From assembly GCF_014212015.1 (NCBI RefSeq), contig NZ_JACJVN010000005.1:1-64000 (forward strand): a DNA stretch of 64,000 bases, in the 5' to 3' direction. Shown in pieces: positions 36,090-45,052 of the stretch. The notes under the pieces were generated by a model. The model worked only from the letters and a program-made list of their open reading frames with translations, did not search any database and was not told the origin of the DNA. Both the position numbers and the translations under genes were made by a program. Each line of letters starts with the position of its first letter. The first letter of the stretch is position 1. The stretch is from Cohnella lubricantis. GTDB taxonomy: Bacteria; Bacillota; Bacilli; Paenibacillales; Paenibacillaceae.

Positions 36090-37574
36090 TTATTGAATCA
36101 ACGGCTCCCCTGCGCCATCCATCAGAAGCTCGCTCTGGCGCGCAGCAGCGGCCGGCGATGGCTTCTTTGATTGCTGGGCTTCCTTTAACGCAGCCTCGGC
36201 AGCTTCCGGATCCTGCCATAGGTTCAACATCTCGCGGCTCATCAGAATCATCCGCGGCTCCAGCTTCTCGCGCTGCCGCTTCACTTTGGCTTTGCCGTCG
36301 GGATGAATAATGCTCATGAGCAGCTTCAAATACCAATTCGTCATCTTGGAGAAGAGACCTGGCTGCAGCGGGAACGTATCGAAGCCAAGACCTTCCGCTC
36401 CTCTATTCACCATGGAGATGCCGAAGATCGCCTTGACGTTCTTCTCCCGATGGATCACTTCCAGTTGTCGTGAGATGTCGGGCAGCGCGACCTTCGTCTC
36501 GCGAATGAGCCTCAGCGCGATCTGCAAGGCTGACTTGGACTGCATGCCGATCCGATACATCGCTTCGTTATCGAAGTGCATCTCCGCCACCAGATCGCCG
36601 CGCTGAATGCGGGATTGATCCCGGAGCACCAGATCAGGTCCGCCATATTTAATGATCCGGTAATGCATGAAGGAGCCGTCGCCTACGGGATGCAGGCGGA
36701 ACATGACGTGGAACAGCCTCTCCCACTGCATCCAAGCCCACACGACAACCTGCTTGAACGGACCTGCCTTCACGCTGCTGCCAGCACCGGCTTTCTTCGC
36801 ATTCTCTTGCACGTCCGAAGAGCCTCCTTTGCCGCGAACGGCGCGCTTGCTCTCCAGCCGGGCCGCCCGATTGCTGTCCGATAACGCAATAAGCTCATCG
36901 ATGGCGACGAACTGGAGTCCCAACTCCCGGCCATCTTCCAGTATCCGCTCCACCGCCGCAATCGTATGGGCCGGAGCTTCCTCATCCGCCCCGAACGTAT
37001 CGCCGCGGTCGTGCAGCAAGAATACTTGGCCGGGGAAGAAGCTTTCGCGCATTTTCCGATAGAGATTATCCGCCCCTACCTTCTTCTTCCAATCGCCGAA
37101 CATCTTCGTCCAGAGCACGATGTTCAGGCTCCGCAGCTGCGCGAAGTCGAATATATTCACGATGCCCCACGGCGGACGATAATATTGCGGCTGCTTGCCT
37201 GTGATGCTCTCGATAATTTGAGACGTCCGCAGAACGTGGCGCTTAACCGTCCACGGGCTCATGATCCAATTGCTTCGATGGACATAATTATGAATGCCGA
37301 TGGCATGCCCTTCCTCGTGCATCCGGCGTATGAGCTCCGGATTCTGCTCCGCGTGTGCGCCAACGACGAAGAACGTCGCTTTGGCATCGTAACGTTTGAG
37401 CGCATCGAGCAGCTTCGGGGTATAGACAGGATCGGGGCCGTCGTCGAATGTCAGGGCTATCTCGCGCTTAGCCAATCCCTTGCGGAAGACGCGAAACCCG
37501 AACACGCGGCTAACGAACCCCGGAATGAATGCATAAACCGTCAAAAAGTAAAAAATCCACCACAGAAGTCTCAT
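36090..37574 (-). CDS. Polysaccharide deacetylase family protein
   Basis: A 494-residue protein. An N-terminal membrane anchor (MRLLWWIFYFLTVYAFIPGFV) is followed by a NodB deacetylase domain (about 40-230) with TFDDGPDPVYTPKLLD (catalytic D-D), HNYVHRSNW (the H-x4-H-like metal pair, here H-x3-H), and the RPPWG groove motif. The C-terminal 200 residues form a second domain similar to the YkoP-type extension of Bacillus deacetylases (LVLRDQSRIQRGDLVAEMHFDN). The likely role is cell-wall or polymer deacetylation outside the membrane. ATG 37574 is chosen over ATG 37589 because GTGGGG precedes it at six bases; the site is weak either way. Confidence 0.82.
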   Translation of the reverse strand: MRLLWWIFYFLTVYAFIPGFVSRVFGFRVFRKGLAKREIALTFDDGPDPVYTPKLLDALKRYDAKATFFVVGAHAEQNPELIRRMHEEGHAIGIHNYVHRSNWIMSPWTVKRHVLRTSQIIESITGKQPQYYRPPWGIVNIFDFAQLRSLNIVLWTKMFGDWKKKVGADNLYRKMRESFFPGQVFLLHDRGDTFGADEEAPAHTIAAVERILEDGRELGLQFVAIDELIALSDSNRAARLESKRAVRGKGGSSDVQENAKKAGAGSSVKAGPFKQVVVWAWMQWERLFHVMFRLHPVGDGSFMHYRIIKYGGPDLVLRDQSRIQRGDLVAEMHFDNEAMYRIGMQSKSALQIALRLIRETKVALPDISRQLEVIHREKNVKAIFGISMVNRGAEGLGFDTFPLQPGLFSKMTNWYLKLLMSIIHPDGKAKVKRQREKLEPRMILMSREMLNLWQDPEAAEAALKEAQQSKKPSPAAAARQSELLMDGAGEPLIQ

Positions 37575-37740
37575 TGCCTTCCCCACCATTTACATGCTGT
37601 ATTATCCATTACGGCGTACACACCGTTCTATTTTATCATATGGTTCATAAAATAGGCGGGATTTGCGGGCATTCTTTTTTGAAATCGTGTACAATAAGGG
37701 CAAATAACGACTTCCAAATCATAGGAGTGAATGAAGGAAC

Positions 37741-38937
37741 ATGTTCGAGCTTTATCGGAAATATTGGAGAACCGCGTTTGACATCGGCATCATCGCGCTG
37801 ACGGTCTGGCTCGTCATGTTCGTCGTAAGTTATCTATATCATCTTGCAACGCCGGTATTCCTATCGTTTCTAATATTTGTCTGCATTGAGCCTCTTGCCA
37901 AATGGCTGAACAGGCTCGGTCTGCGCAAGCCCATTGCCTCGGGTATCAGCATTCTGGTGTTTGTTCTGGTTCTGCTGGCAGTGTTGGCGGGACTCGGCGT
38001 TATTTTTTACATGCAGATCGATCAATTATCCAAGAAGCTGCCGGAGTATCAGCAATCGTTAACGCACCAGGTGACCTCGATCACGGAAGAGCTTCGGAAG
38101 CACTCGGACAAGCTGCCCGCGGACTGGACCGAGAAGTTAAGCACCGCCATCGACAAGGTCACGCAATTCGGAACCGAGCTGGCGACCGACTTCCTGAAGT
38201 GGCTCATCTCGTTCATCACTTCGTTCTCCTCGTTCATCTTGAACTTCTCCATCGCGCTTATACTCGCCTACTTCCTGAGCGTGGAGATCGACGCTTGGCG
38301 CAAATGGGCCAACGACCGCTCGCCGAAGACGGTGAGGGGCACCTTCGACTTCCTGCGCTCGAACGTGTTCAAGGGCATCGGCGCATACTTCAAGGCGCAA
38401 GCGAAGCTCGTATCGGTTACTTTCGCCGTTATATTCGTTGCGTTGCTGCTGCTGGGCGTGAATAATGCTTTCGCGATCGCCTTGCTGGCCGGCGTGTTCG
38501 ACGTCCTTCCGCTGCTCGGCGTCAGCACCTTGTTTATTCCTTGGATCGTCTATCTCTTCATTGTCGGGGATATGGGGTTCGGGCTTTGGCTGACCGGACT
38601 GTGGCTGCTAGTGACGCTCACCCGCCAATTCCTGGAGCCGCGCATTACCGGTCAGACCGTCGGCGTATCGGCATTCACGATGCTGGCATTCATGATGGTC
38701 TCGCTCTCGCTCTTCGGCGTGATCGGTCTGATTCTCGCACCGATTCTCATGATTCTGCTGAAGGCTCTATACGATCAAGGCTACCTGCTGCGATGGATCC
38801 GGCTTCCGAAGGAAGAGTTCACGATCTCGCCGCTTGCTCCCCAGCAGGCCGAGGCCGGAACGTTCCTCAACAGCCTGGAGCAGATCGGGCCCGATCCCCA
38901 AGACGTACGCGATCCGAATCGGCCGACGGAAGATTGA
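37741..38937 (+). CDS. AI-2E family transporter
   Basis: A 398-residue membrane protein of the AI-2E/PerM family with about seven hydrophobic segments. There is an N-terminal pair (IIALTVWLVMFVVSYLYH and LSFLIFVCIEPLA), an amphipathic middle (about 85-140), and the C-terminal bundle with the family motifs GVFDVLPLLGVSTLFIPW and EPRITGQTVGVSAFTMLAFMM. Members export small molecules or exchange Na+/H+; the substrate here is unknown. AAGGAA stands close before the ATG, next to an AGGAGTGA a little further up. It converges with the penicillin-binding protein gene and shares its terminator. Confidence 0.85.
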   Translation: MFELYRKYWRTAFDIGIIALTVWLVMFVVSYLYHLATPVFLSFLIFVCIEPLAKWLNRLGLRKPIASGISILVFVLVLLAVLAGLGVIFYMQIDQLSKKLPEYQQSLTHQVTSITEELRKHSDKLPADWTEKLSTAIDKVTQFGTELATDFLKWLISFITSFSSFILNFSIALILAYFLSVEIDAWRKWANDRSPKTVRGTFDFLRSNVFKGIGAYFKAQAKLVSVTFAVIFVALLLLGVNNAFAIALLAGVFDVLPLLGVSTLFIPWIVYLFIVGDMGFGLWLTGLWLLVTLTRQFLEPRITGQTVGVSAFTMLAFMMVSLSLFGVIGLILAPILMILLKALYDQGYLLRWIRLPKEEFTISPLAPQQAEAGTFLNSLEQIGPDPQDVRDPNRPTED

Positions 38938-38967
38938 TATGTTGATAATGGTCGAAAATAATTCGGC

Positions 38968-39004
38968 AAAAAGCCCGGCTCCTACGACGAGGAGCCGGGC
39001 TTTT
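38968..39004. terminator. Bidirectional terminator between convergent genes
   Basis: AAAAGCCCGGCTCCT and AGGAGCCGGGCTTTT form a 15-bp perfect stem. The last codons and stop of the minus-strand penicillin-binding protein gene lie inside the hairpin. Confidence 0.92.
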
Positions 39005-40826
39005 GCGTATCCAGTCGGCGAAGCGCCGCCATGATATCGCCGAACACATCAGCTGCGCGGTTGCGGGCGCCTGCGGGCTGATTCTCGATCAGCACCGCCA
39101 CCGCGTAGCGCGCTTTGCCTTCGGCAGGTCCGTAGCCGACGAACCAATGGTCGTTACGCTTCGGCTGCTTGTCGCCAAGCTCGGCCGTGCCGGACTTGCC
39201 CGCGAGCGGCCACTTCGAGTCCGCGAGCGCCCGCTCGGCCGTGCCTTCGGCCACGACCGCCTTCATCGCGCGCCGCAGAGCCGCCGCCGTCTGCGGCCGT
39301 ATGCGGCCGTACGCCGAAGGCGACGTCTGCGGCGGCAGCTCCGCCGCCAAGCCGCCGTCCGCGTAGCGGATCTCGCTGACGATGCGAGGCGCCAGCACCC
39401 GCCCGTCATGCAACAGCGTGACGGCCAGGTTCGCCGCTTGAAGCGGCGAGATCCGCACATCGCGCTGCCCGATGCCGGTACCAGTGCGCACGCCGCCGTC
39501 TCTCCCCTTGGCGACGTCCTTGAACACCGTCCCCGATTCCTCCTCCTGCAACAGCCGGAGCGGACCGCCGTCGATGAACCTGCCGGTGTTCCAGCCAATC
39601 CGGCGGCCCAAGCCGAGCCGATCCGCCGTCTTCTGCAGCGCTTCCGGATGCAAGCGCTCAGCCAGCGCCGCGAACACGACGTTGCACGAATCGGCGTACG
39701 CCTGCTCCAGCGTCAGAATGCCGTGTCCTCCCGTCTTCCAGCAATGCAGCCCATAGCGGCCGTATTCGCCCGTGCAGCGGAATCTCTCCTGCCGGGTCGT
39801 GACGCCGGCCTCAAGCGCCGCCGCCAGCGTCACCGTCTTGAACACCGAACCCGGCGGGACGGCGATTAGCGCATGATTCCTCGCGTCCGTCGCAGGATCG
39901 CCGATGCGATCCGGATCGAGCCGCGGCAGCGAAGCCATCGCCAGCACATCGGCGTCGGCCGTATCCAGCACGACGACGGCTCCCTGATGAATACGGTGCT
40001 TCGCCATCGTCTGCTCAACCGCAAGCTGCGCGTTCAGATCGATCGTCGTCTTCACGCGCAGCGGATAGTGCGGATTGTCCGGCGCCGTGACTCGAAGCCC
40101 GAGACCTTCCAGCGGACGGCGCGCCGCATCCGTCATCAAGATCGCCTCGGTCCGTCCGACACCCTTCACCAGCCGGTCCAGCGACAGCTCGAGCCCCGCC
40201 CCGCCCGTCCGATCTGTGACGCGCATCTCATGCGCCGCTACTTGTTCGCCGTACAGCTCCATCAGCCGCTCCGGATTCTGCGAGATGTAGCCGATCGCGT
40301 GCAGCGGTGCAATGGGCAGCCCGTCCGGGTAGCGGTTGCGATAGGGCAGCGCGGCCACACCGGCCAAGTCCAGCTTGCCGACCGCTTCCGCTTGCTCGTC
40401 CGTCAACCCCGCCGCCTGCTTCGATCCCGGCAGCCGCCAGACGTCCGCCTCGCGGATCGAGTGAAGCCAGCGCTTCAGCTCGGCCGGCTCGGCGCCGACG
40501 ATCTCTGCCAACCGAGCCAACTGCTGCTGCTCCTCCTTCTCTCCGCCGCTCTGCACTCGATGCAGTCCCGGCTCCGGGAACGCCGTCAGCGCCCATACCG
40601 TCTCCCCGGTCAGCTTGCGCCCGGCGCGGTCATAGAACTGCCCCCGGCCGCTGTCCAGCACCAAGCTGTCCGATCGCTGGAGAAAAGCGAGCGCCGACGT
40701 TCCAGCGCTCCTGACGGCTTGGCCGCCCGCCAACTGCAGCCAGGCGAGCCGCAGCATCACGATGCCGAACGCCGCTCCCAGAGCCAGCGTCGCGACCAAT
40801 AACCTTTTGCCCACTCGATGATCCAT
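38982..40826 (-). CDS. Penicillin-binding transpeptidase (class B type)
   Basis: A 614-residue peptidoglycan DD-transpeptidase, anchored by an N-terminal span (residues 8-33). A dimerisation domain is followed by the transpeptidase domain with all three active-site motifs: SVFK (S327-x-x-K330), SCN (380-382) and KSGTAE (about 547). It is similar in outline to PbpA/SpoVD-type proteins but lacks PASTA domains, and the N-terminal region is shorter than in FtsI. The gene ends inside the shared terminator hairpin, which encodes its last residues (KPGSSS). A role in septal or spore cortex wall synthesis cannot be told apart from sequence. Confidence 0.87.
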   Translation of the reverse strand: MDHRVGKRLLVATLALGAAFGIVMLRLAWLQLAGGQAVRSAGTSALAFLQRSDSLVLDSGRGQFYDRAGRKLTGETVWALTAFPEPGLHRVQSGGEKEEQQQLARLAEIVGAEPAELKRWLHSIREADVWRLPGSKQAAGLTDEQAEAVGKLDLAGVAALPYRNRYPDGLPIAPLHAIGYISQNPERLMELYGEQVAAHEMRVTDRTGGAGLELSLDRLVKGVGRTEAILMTDAARRPLEGLGLRVTAPDNPHYPLRVKTTIDLNAQLAVEQTMAKHRIHQGAVVVLDTADADVLAMASLPRLDPDRIGDPATDARNHALIAVPPGSVFKTVTLAAALEAGVTTRQERFRCTGEYGRYGLHCWKTGGHGILTLEQAYADSCNVVFAALAERLHPEALQKTADRLGLGRRIGWNTGRFIDGGPLRLLQEEESGTVFKDVAKGRDGGVRTGTGIGQRDVRISPLQAANLAVTLLHDGRVLAPRIVSEIRYADGGLAAELPPQTSPSAYGRIRPQTAAALRRAMKAVVAEGTAERALADSKWPLAGKSGTAELGDKQPKRNDHWFVGYGPAEGKARYAVAVLIENQPAGARNRAADVFGDIMAALRRLDTQKPGSSS

Positions 40827-40951
40827 TCCTTAGCCCTCTCTCGCAGCCGCAGCCTCATCCTCAATGGACATTGTTGCCATCTTGGACAAGGTCAACACCT
40901 GCAGCGCCCAAAGGACTTTGCACCCGCGCGATCAGCTCGCAAGCTTATTAC

Positions 40952-41575
40952 TTATAGCTTGTTCCCGATATGCTCCCGATACCAATTAGCCGCCGCCTCC
41001 ACTTCTCCGCCGCTCAATTGATGGCCGAACCGCTCCCAATGCACGGTCGCCTCGGCGCCAGCGCCTTCCAGCAGCGAGCGCAGCTCTTCCGTCTCCGCGG
41101 TCTGGCAGATTGGATCGTTCGTGCCAGCCCCGATGAAGACAGGAACGCCTGTTAGACTAGGCAGTTGAACGCCTCTGCGAGGCACCATCGGATGGTGCAG
41201 AATCGCCCCCGCCAGCGAATTCTCATGATGGAACAACAAGCTTCCCGCGATATTCGCCCCGTTGGAATACCCGAGCGCGACGACGCGGCTCCGGTCGAAC
41301 TCATACTGCTCGGCGGCTTGCTCCAAGAACTCGTTCAGCTCCGCTGTACGGAGAACGAGATCCTCTTCGTCGAAAATCCCTTCAGCCAGCCGCCGGAAAA
41401 ACCGCGGCATGCCATTCTCGAGCACGCTGCCCCGGACGCTTAAATAAGAGGCCTCCGGCGCTATCGCCTGGGCGAGCGGGATCAAGTCACGCTCGGTGCC
41501 ACCCGTTCCGTGCAGCAGCAGAAGCGTCGGCGCGAAAGCTTCATTCCCTTGATGGTACAGGTGCTTCATCTTCAC
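40952..41575 (-). CDS. mhqD: Carboxylesterase/phospholipase-type hydrolase, MhqD-like
   Basis: A 207-residue alpha/beta hydrolase of the phospholipase/carboxylesterase family. The oxyanion segment is LLLHGTGGTERDL, the nucleophile elbow is GYSNGANIA (Ser about 104), the acid is in GAGTNDPICQ, and the histidine is in RFGHQLSGGEV. All are intact. It starts one base after the dioxygenase stop and is cotranscribed with it. The pair corresponds to mhqO-mhqD of B. subtilis, which protect against quinones and catechol under MhqR control. The physiological substrate is inferred. Confidence 0.82.
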   Translation of the reverse strand: MKMKHLYHQGNEAFAPTLLLLHGTGGTERDLIPLAQAIAPEASYLSVRGSVLENGMPRFFRRLAEGIFDEEDLVLRTAELNEFLEQAAEQYEFDRSRVVALGYSNGANIAGSLLFHHENSLAGAILHHPMVPRRGVQLPSLTGVPVFIGAGTNDPICQTAETEELRSLLEGAGAEATVHWERFGHQLSGGEVEAAANWYREHIGNKL

Positions 41576-42523
41576 TTAAGCATCCTCCTTCAGTACGCGC
41601 ACCTCAATCGGCAGCAGGTTGCGTTCAATCGCGTCGCGGTGCTTCTCGTACCACTCGGGCAGCATCAGCTTCTCGCCAAGCGCCTCGAACGGCTCATCAT
41701 TATCGAATCCCGGCGTATCGGTCGCGATCTCGAACAGAATGCCGCCGGCTTCGCGGAAGTAGACCGCGTTGAAGTATTGGCGATCGACGATCGGCGTCGG
41801 ATGCAGCCCGTTCTGCTCCACCAGCTCGCGCCAGCGCGCATGGTCCTCATCGTCCTTCGCCCGCCAAGCGATGTGGTGAACGGTGCCTGCGCCGCCCGCT
41901 CCCCACGGCATCGGCTCAGCGTTAATGTCGATAACGTTGCCAATGTCGCCTGCGGCGCGGAAGCGGACCAATCCGTTCTCTTCCGCCATTCTCTTAAGGC
42001 CAATCACCTGCTGCAGGACAGCCATCGTTTGTGCCGGCGCCGTGCTGAAGAGCAGCGCCCCGCCAAAGCCCTTGATCGCCTTCTCCGCAGGCACGCCGCC
42101 GAACGCCCATTGGCTGGCTGCGCCTTCTTCACGCTCGACGATCTCCAGCAGCAAGCCGTCGGGATCCTTGAAGCACAAGTACGTCTCCCCGAACCGTATG
42201 GACCGTTCCGTCTCCACGCCAAACTTCGCCAGCCGCTGCTCCCAGAAGTCGAACGTACCGGCCGGAACCGCATAGCTCGTATAGCCCACTTGCCCGCCGC
42301 CGACGCGGCCCGGACGGCTTCCCGGCGCCGGGAAGAACGTCACCGCCGTTCCCGGGCTGCCAAGCTCATTGCCGAAGTAGAGATGATACACTTCCGGCGC
42401 ATCGAAATTAATCGTCTTCTTCACCAACCGAAGCCCTAGCACTCCGGCATAGAAGTCCACGTTCTGCTGCGGATCTCTAACAAACGAAGTTATATGATGA
42501 ATGCCTGCTGATTGTTGCATCAT
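41576..42523 (-). CDS. mhqO: Ring-cleaving dioxygenase, MhqO-like glyoxalase-fold protein
   Basis: A 315-residue vicinal-oxygen-chelate protein with two repeated glyoxalase modules (residues 5-135 and 150-285). Metal ligands are in GIHHITSFVRDPQ, VHHIAWRAKDDEDH and GGILFEIATDTPGF (H, H, E). Members of this group cleave hydroquinone-type rings (MhqA/MhqO/MhqE). The start is ATG 42523, five bases behind GGAGG; the earlier ATG at 42535 is directly upstream of that site. It is the first gene of the mhqO-mhqD pair and is preceded by two MhqR-like palindromes. Confidence 0.87.
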   Translation of the reverse strand: MMQQSAGIHHITSFVRDPQQNVDFYAGVLGLRLVKKTINFDAPEVYHLYFGNELGSPGTAVTFFPAPGSRPGRVGGGQVGYTSYAVPAGTFDFWEQRLAKFGVETERSIRFGETYLCFKDPDGLLLEIVEREEGAASQWAFGGVPAEKAIKGFGGALLFSTAPAQTMAVLQQVIGLKRMAEENGLVRFRAAGDIGNVIDINAEPMPWGAGGAGTVHHIAWRAKDDEDHARWRELVEQNGLHPTPIVDRQYFNAVYFREAGGILFEIATDTPGFDNDEPFEALGEKLMLPEWYEKHRDAIERNLLPIEVRVLKEDA

Positions 42524-42538
42524 AACCGCCTCCATAAT

Positions 42539-42556
42539 TATCTTTAATTTAAGATA
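42539..42556. promoter_or_regulatory. Candidate MhqR box 1
   Basis: TATCTT-TAATTT-AAGATA, an 18-bp near-perfect palindrome 16 bases before the mhqO start. It has the ATCT-N8-10-AGAT form of the B. subtilis MhqR operator. Confidence 0.6.
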
Positions 42557-42611
42557 TAATTCTTAAAAAAAGAACTCTTATCCGCTATGCAGCTACTAAC
42601 TTTAAATTAAA

Positions 42612-42629
42612 TATCTTAAATCTGAGATA
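42612..42629. promoter_or_regulatory. Candidate MhqR box 2
   Basis: TATCTT-AAATCT-GAGATA, same spacing as box 1, 73 bp further upstream (seven helical turns). No MhqR gene lies in the window. Confidence 0.55.
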
Positions 42630-42656
42630 ATGATACACCAGGCTGTTCGAAAAAGC

Positions 42657-42691
42657 AAGCCCTCCCCGCGCAATTCCCGCAGAGAGGGCTT
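42657..42691 (-). terminator. Terminator of the chemotaxis receptor gene
   Basis: AAGCCCTC and GAGGGCTT with an inner GCGGG / CCCGC pairing; on the minus strand GCTTTTTC follows. Confidence 0.8.
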
Positions 42692-42716
42692 TGATCCTGC
42701 AATAATGCTGCTGGTA

Positions 42717-44861
42717 TCAATCCACTTTGAATTTAGACAACGATTCACGAAGCTCGTTCGAGACGGATTCCAGCCGGTTCGACAACTCCACAAGCCCTTC
42801 GCTGATATTCAACTGCTCATTGCTAAGCGACGCGACTTGCTCGGAAGTCGCGGAAGCCTCTTGGGCAACCGCACTTACGTTAGTCATGGCGAGCGTCAAC
42901 GTCGATTGCGCTTCGCCAAGTTGGTTAATCGTGCCTGTAGCGGACTCCAGCCTTTGGACGAAGCCGCTCATATGGTTCTGGACGTCCCGGAAAATCTCAT
43001 TAGCGTCGCGAACCGATTCGATCTGCTCACGGAAGAGCGGATAGGCGTCGGACAATACCGCAACCGTCTCATCGATCTCGCGTTGAATGGATGCCACCAC
43101 TTCTCCAACCAACCCGATCGATTGACGGGATTGATCGGCGAGCTTGCGAATCTCATCGGCGACGACCATGAAGCCTTTGCCCGCTGCACCCGCTCTCGCC
43201 GCTTCGATCGTCGCATTAAGCGAGAGAATATTGGTCTGCTTCGTCAGATTGCCGAGCACGTCAAGCACCTTGCGGATCGAGCCCGTGCTCTCCTTCAGTT
43301 TATCTACCTTCTCGACCATCGAACGGGTCATCTCTTCGGTCTGACCCGTCTTGCTCATGAGTCCCCCCATGTACTCGGTTCCCTTATGCCCCGCTTGCTG
43401 GACCTCCGCAGCAGCAGTCCCCATCTCCGCATTGGCCGAGACGACGGATTCAATCTTCGCGCCGATCTCGCCAGTGATCGCGGTGCCGCGTTCCGATTCG
43501 GCCGCCAGATTGGTGGCTCCGCCTGCGATCTCCTCCGTCGCAACTGCGATCTCTTTAGCCGACGTCGCGGTCTTGCGCGATGCTTCTGACAGGGAGGATG
43601 CGGTGGACAGCACCTCAGCCGCCGACTCGGTTGTCTTCAGCACGAGTCCGGTAATCTGCTCCATCATCCGGTTGAAGCTCTCCGCCAGCTGCCCGATCTC
43701 ATCCTTCCTTCGAATGCTGGAGCGAACAGTCAGATTGCCGCGTTCTCCTTCATTCATGAGCGTACGAAGCTGTCCTAACGGGCGGGCGATCGAGAATAGC
43801 ACGATCACGCCGATCAGCGCCGCGATTACGATGGACGCAATGACCATAATCCAAGTCAGCGTGCTGATCGCTTCCGTTCCGTCGACAAGGCTGGACACCG
43901 GAATGTTCCCGACAACCTGCCATCCGCCGGATGTCGCCGCCGCGCTCACCGATAGCATTCTTACACCGCTCTGATTGCTCGTTTCGCTGCCGCTCTCACC
44001 GGGAAGTGTATGCGGGTATTCAGTTCCAAGCTGTTCCTCGCTGGGCGAATACACGATTTTATTGTTCGGCGTCACGATGTACGTGAAGCTTCCTTTGCCG
44101 AATTGAACGGTCTCCAACATCTCTTGCAACGGCTTCAGGTTAATCTCAATGACGAGCAGATATGGTTTGCCCTTGCTGCTCGTGTTCAACAGCGCCCGGC
44201 CAACCGCGATAGTCGGAGATTTCGCGTGATCCGCGATTCCCTTCTTCATCGTCGGCACCCATACCGCTTTGCCGTTAGCTTCGAGCATCTCATTGATGAA
44301 GGACGGCGGATTGCTGGAGATATCCGGGATTCCTCCCGAGCTGACCGAACCGATCGGCTTCCCGTTCGAATCGGATGGAAGTAAGTAAATGCCGGTAATC
44401 GCGCTGTCTGAGAGCAAGATCGCATTCAGCTTCCCATCGATCGATCTTTCGCTGTCGAACCGCTCATAGTCGTCCGTCGTGATCAAGTATGCAGATAGCA
44501 GTGATATGAAGTCCTGATCGGACAGCAGCTCCATCGTCTTGCGTTCGTAAGAACCTAATAGGAGATCCAGGCGTCCCGCAGTTTGCTTGGCTGTCTCCAT
44601 ACTCGACACCGAGACCTTGTCTTCGATGATGGATTTGGACTTATTAAAGGAGAACAGACCTAATGAGATAACGCAGACAAGAATCCCGCAGAAGATCAAG
44701 ATGAATAGCTTTAGACCGACGGAACGAATCGGATTCTCGATCTTAGCCCCTTTTATCCATTGACGACTGGTCTGAATCCGGCGTTCCCCGCCTTCTGACT
44801 TGCCTATCAGCTTCCTCAAGCTGCCAGCTTGCACTCGTTCGCGCCATGTTGATTTCTTCAT
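42717..44861 (-). CDS. Methyl-accepting chemotaxis protein
   Basis: A 714-residue receptor. A cytoplasmic basic start and first membrane span (LKLFILIFCGILVCVISLGLF, about 50-70) lead to an extracellular dCache-like sensor (about 75-330, with SDSAITGIYLLPSDSNG and SPTIAVGRALLN). The second span (WIMVIASIVIAALIGVIVLF, near 337-357) is followed by HAMP (ARPLGQLRTLMNEGERGNL) and a long signalling coiled coil. The CheA/CheW-contact hairpin ILSLNATIEAARAGAAGKGFMVVADEIRKLADQS is intact. The ligand is unknown. GGAGGG stands ten bases before the ATG. The C-terminus has no CheR/CheB docking pentapeptide. Confidence 0.92.
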   Translation of the reverse strand: MKKSTWRERVQAGSLRKLIGKSEGGERRIQTSRQWIKGAKIENPIRSVGLKLFILIFCGILVCVISLGLFSFNKSKSIIEDKVSVSSMETAKQTAGRLDLLLGSYERKTMELLSDQDFISLLSAYLITTDDYERFDSERSIDGKLNAILLSDSAITGIYLLPSDSNGKPIGSVSSGGIPDISSNPPSFINEMLEANGKAVWVPTMKKGIADHAKSPTIAVGRALLNTSSKGKPYLLVIEINLKPLQEMLETVQFGKGSFTYIVTPNNKIVYSPSEEQLGTEYPHTLPGESGSETSNQSGVRMLSVSAAATSGGWQVVGNIPVSSLVDGTEAISTLTWIMVIASIVIAALIGVIVLFSIARPLGQLRTLMNEGERGNLTVRSSIRRKDEIGQLAESFNRMMEQITGLVLKTTESAAEVLSTASSLSEASRKTATSAKEIAVATEEIAGGATNLAAESERGTAITGEIGAKIESVVSANAEMGTAAAEVQQAGHKGTEYMGGLMSKTGQTEEMTRSMVEKVDKLKESTGSIRKVLDVLGNLTKQTNILSLNATIEAARAGAAGKGFMVVADEIRKLADQSRQSIGLVGEVVASIQREIDETVAVLSDAYPLFREQIESVRDANEIFRDVQNHMSGFVQRLESATGTINQLGEAQSTLTLAMTNVSAVAQEASATSEQVASLSNEQLNISEGLVELSNRLESVSNELRESLSKFKVD

Positions 44862-44910
44862 TCGATGCTATCCCTCCGGCTCAATGTCTCGAATTAATAC
44901 AGACAAAAGA

Positions 44911-44988
44911 CCTGTCGAATCTCTCTGTCGGAGTAAAACGTTGCCGTGTTTCGGCAATAGCTTACTCTACCAGAGGAATTTCGACAGG
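44911..44988. repeat. Nested hairpin between the U32 gene and the chemotaxis receptor
   Basis: Three nested inverted repeats share one axis: CCTGTCGAA/TTCGACAGG (44911-44919, 44980-44988), GAGTAA/TTACTC (44931-44936, 44962-44967) and TTGCCG/CGGCAA (44941-44946, 44952-44957). On the minus strand TCTTTTG follows. It may be the terminator of the yrrN-yrrO unit or a leader element of the receptor mRNA. I see no known riboswitch consensus. Confidence 0.6.
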
Positions 44989-45052
44989 CCCTCGACAGAA
45001 TCCTGTATGACCCCTCATATTTAGAATATCTTACAAGTTTACTTGGGATATT

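Noticed and set aside
44911-44988. Cyclic di-GMP riboswitch before the chemotaxis receptor
   Set aside because: The conserved GEMM bases are not present; only nested inverted repeats are seen.
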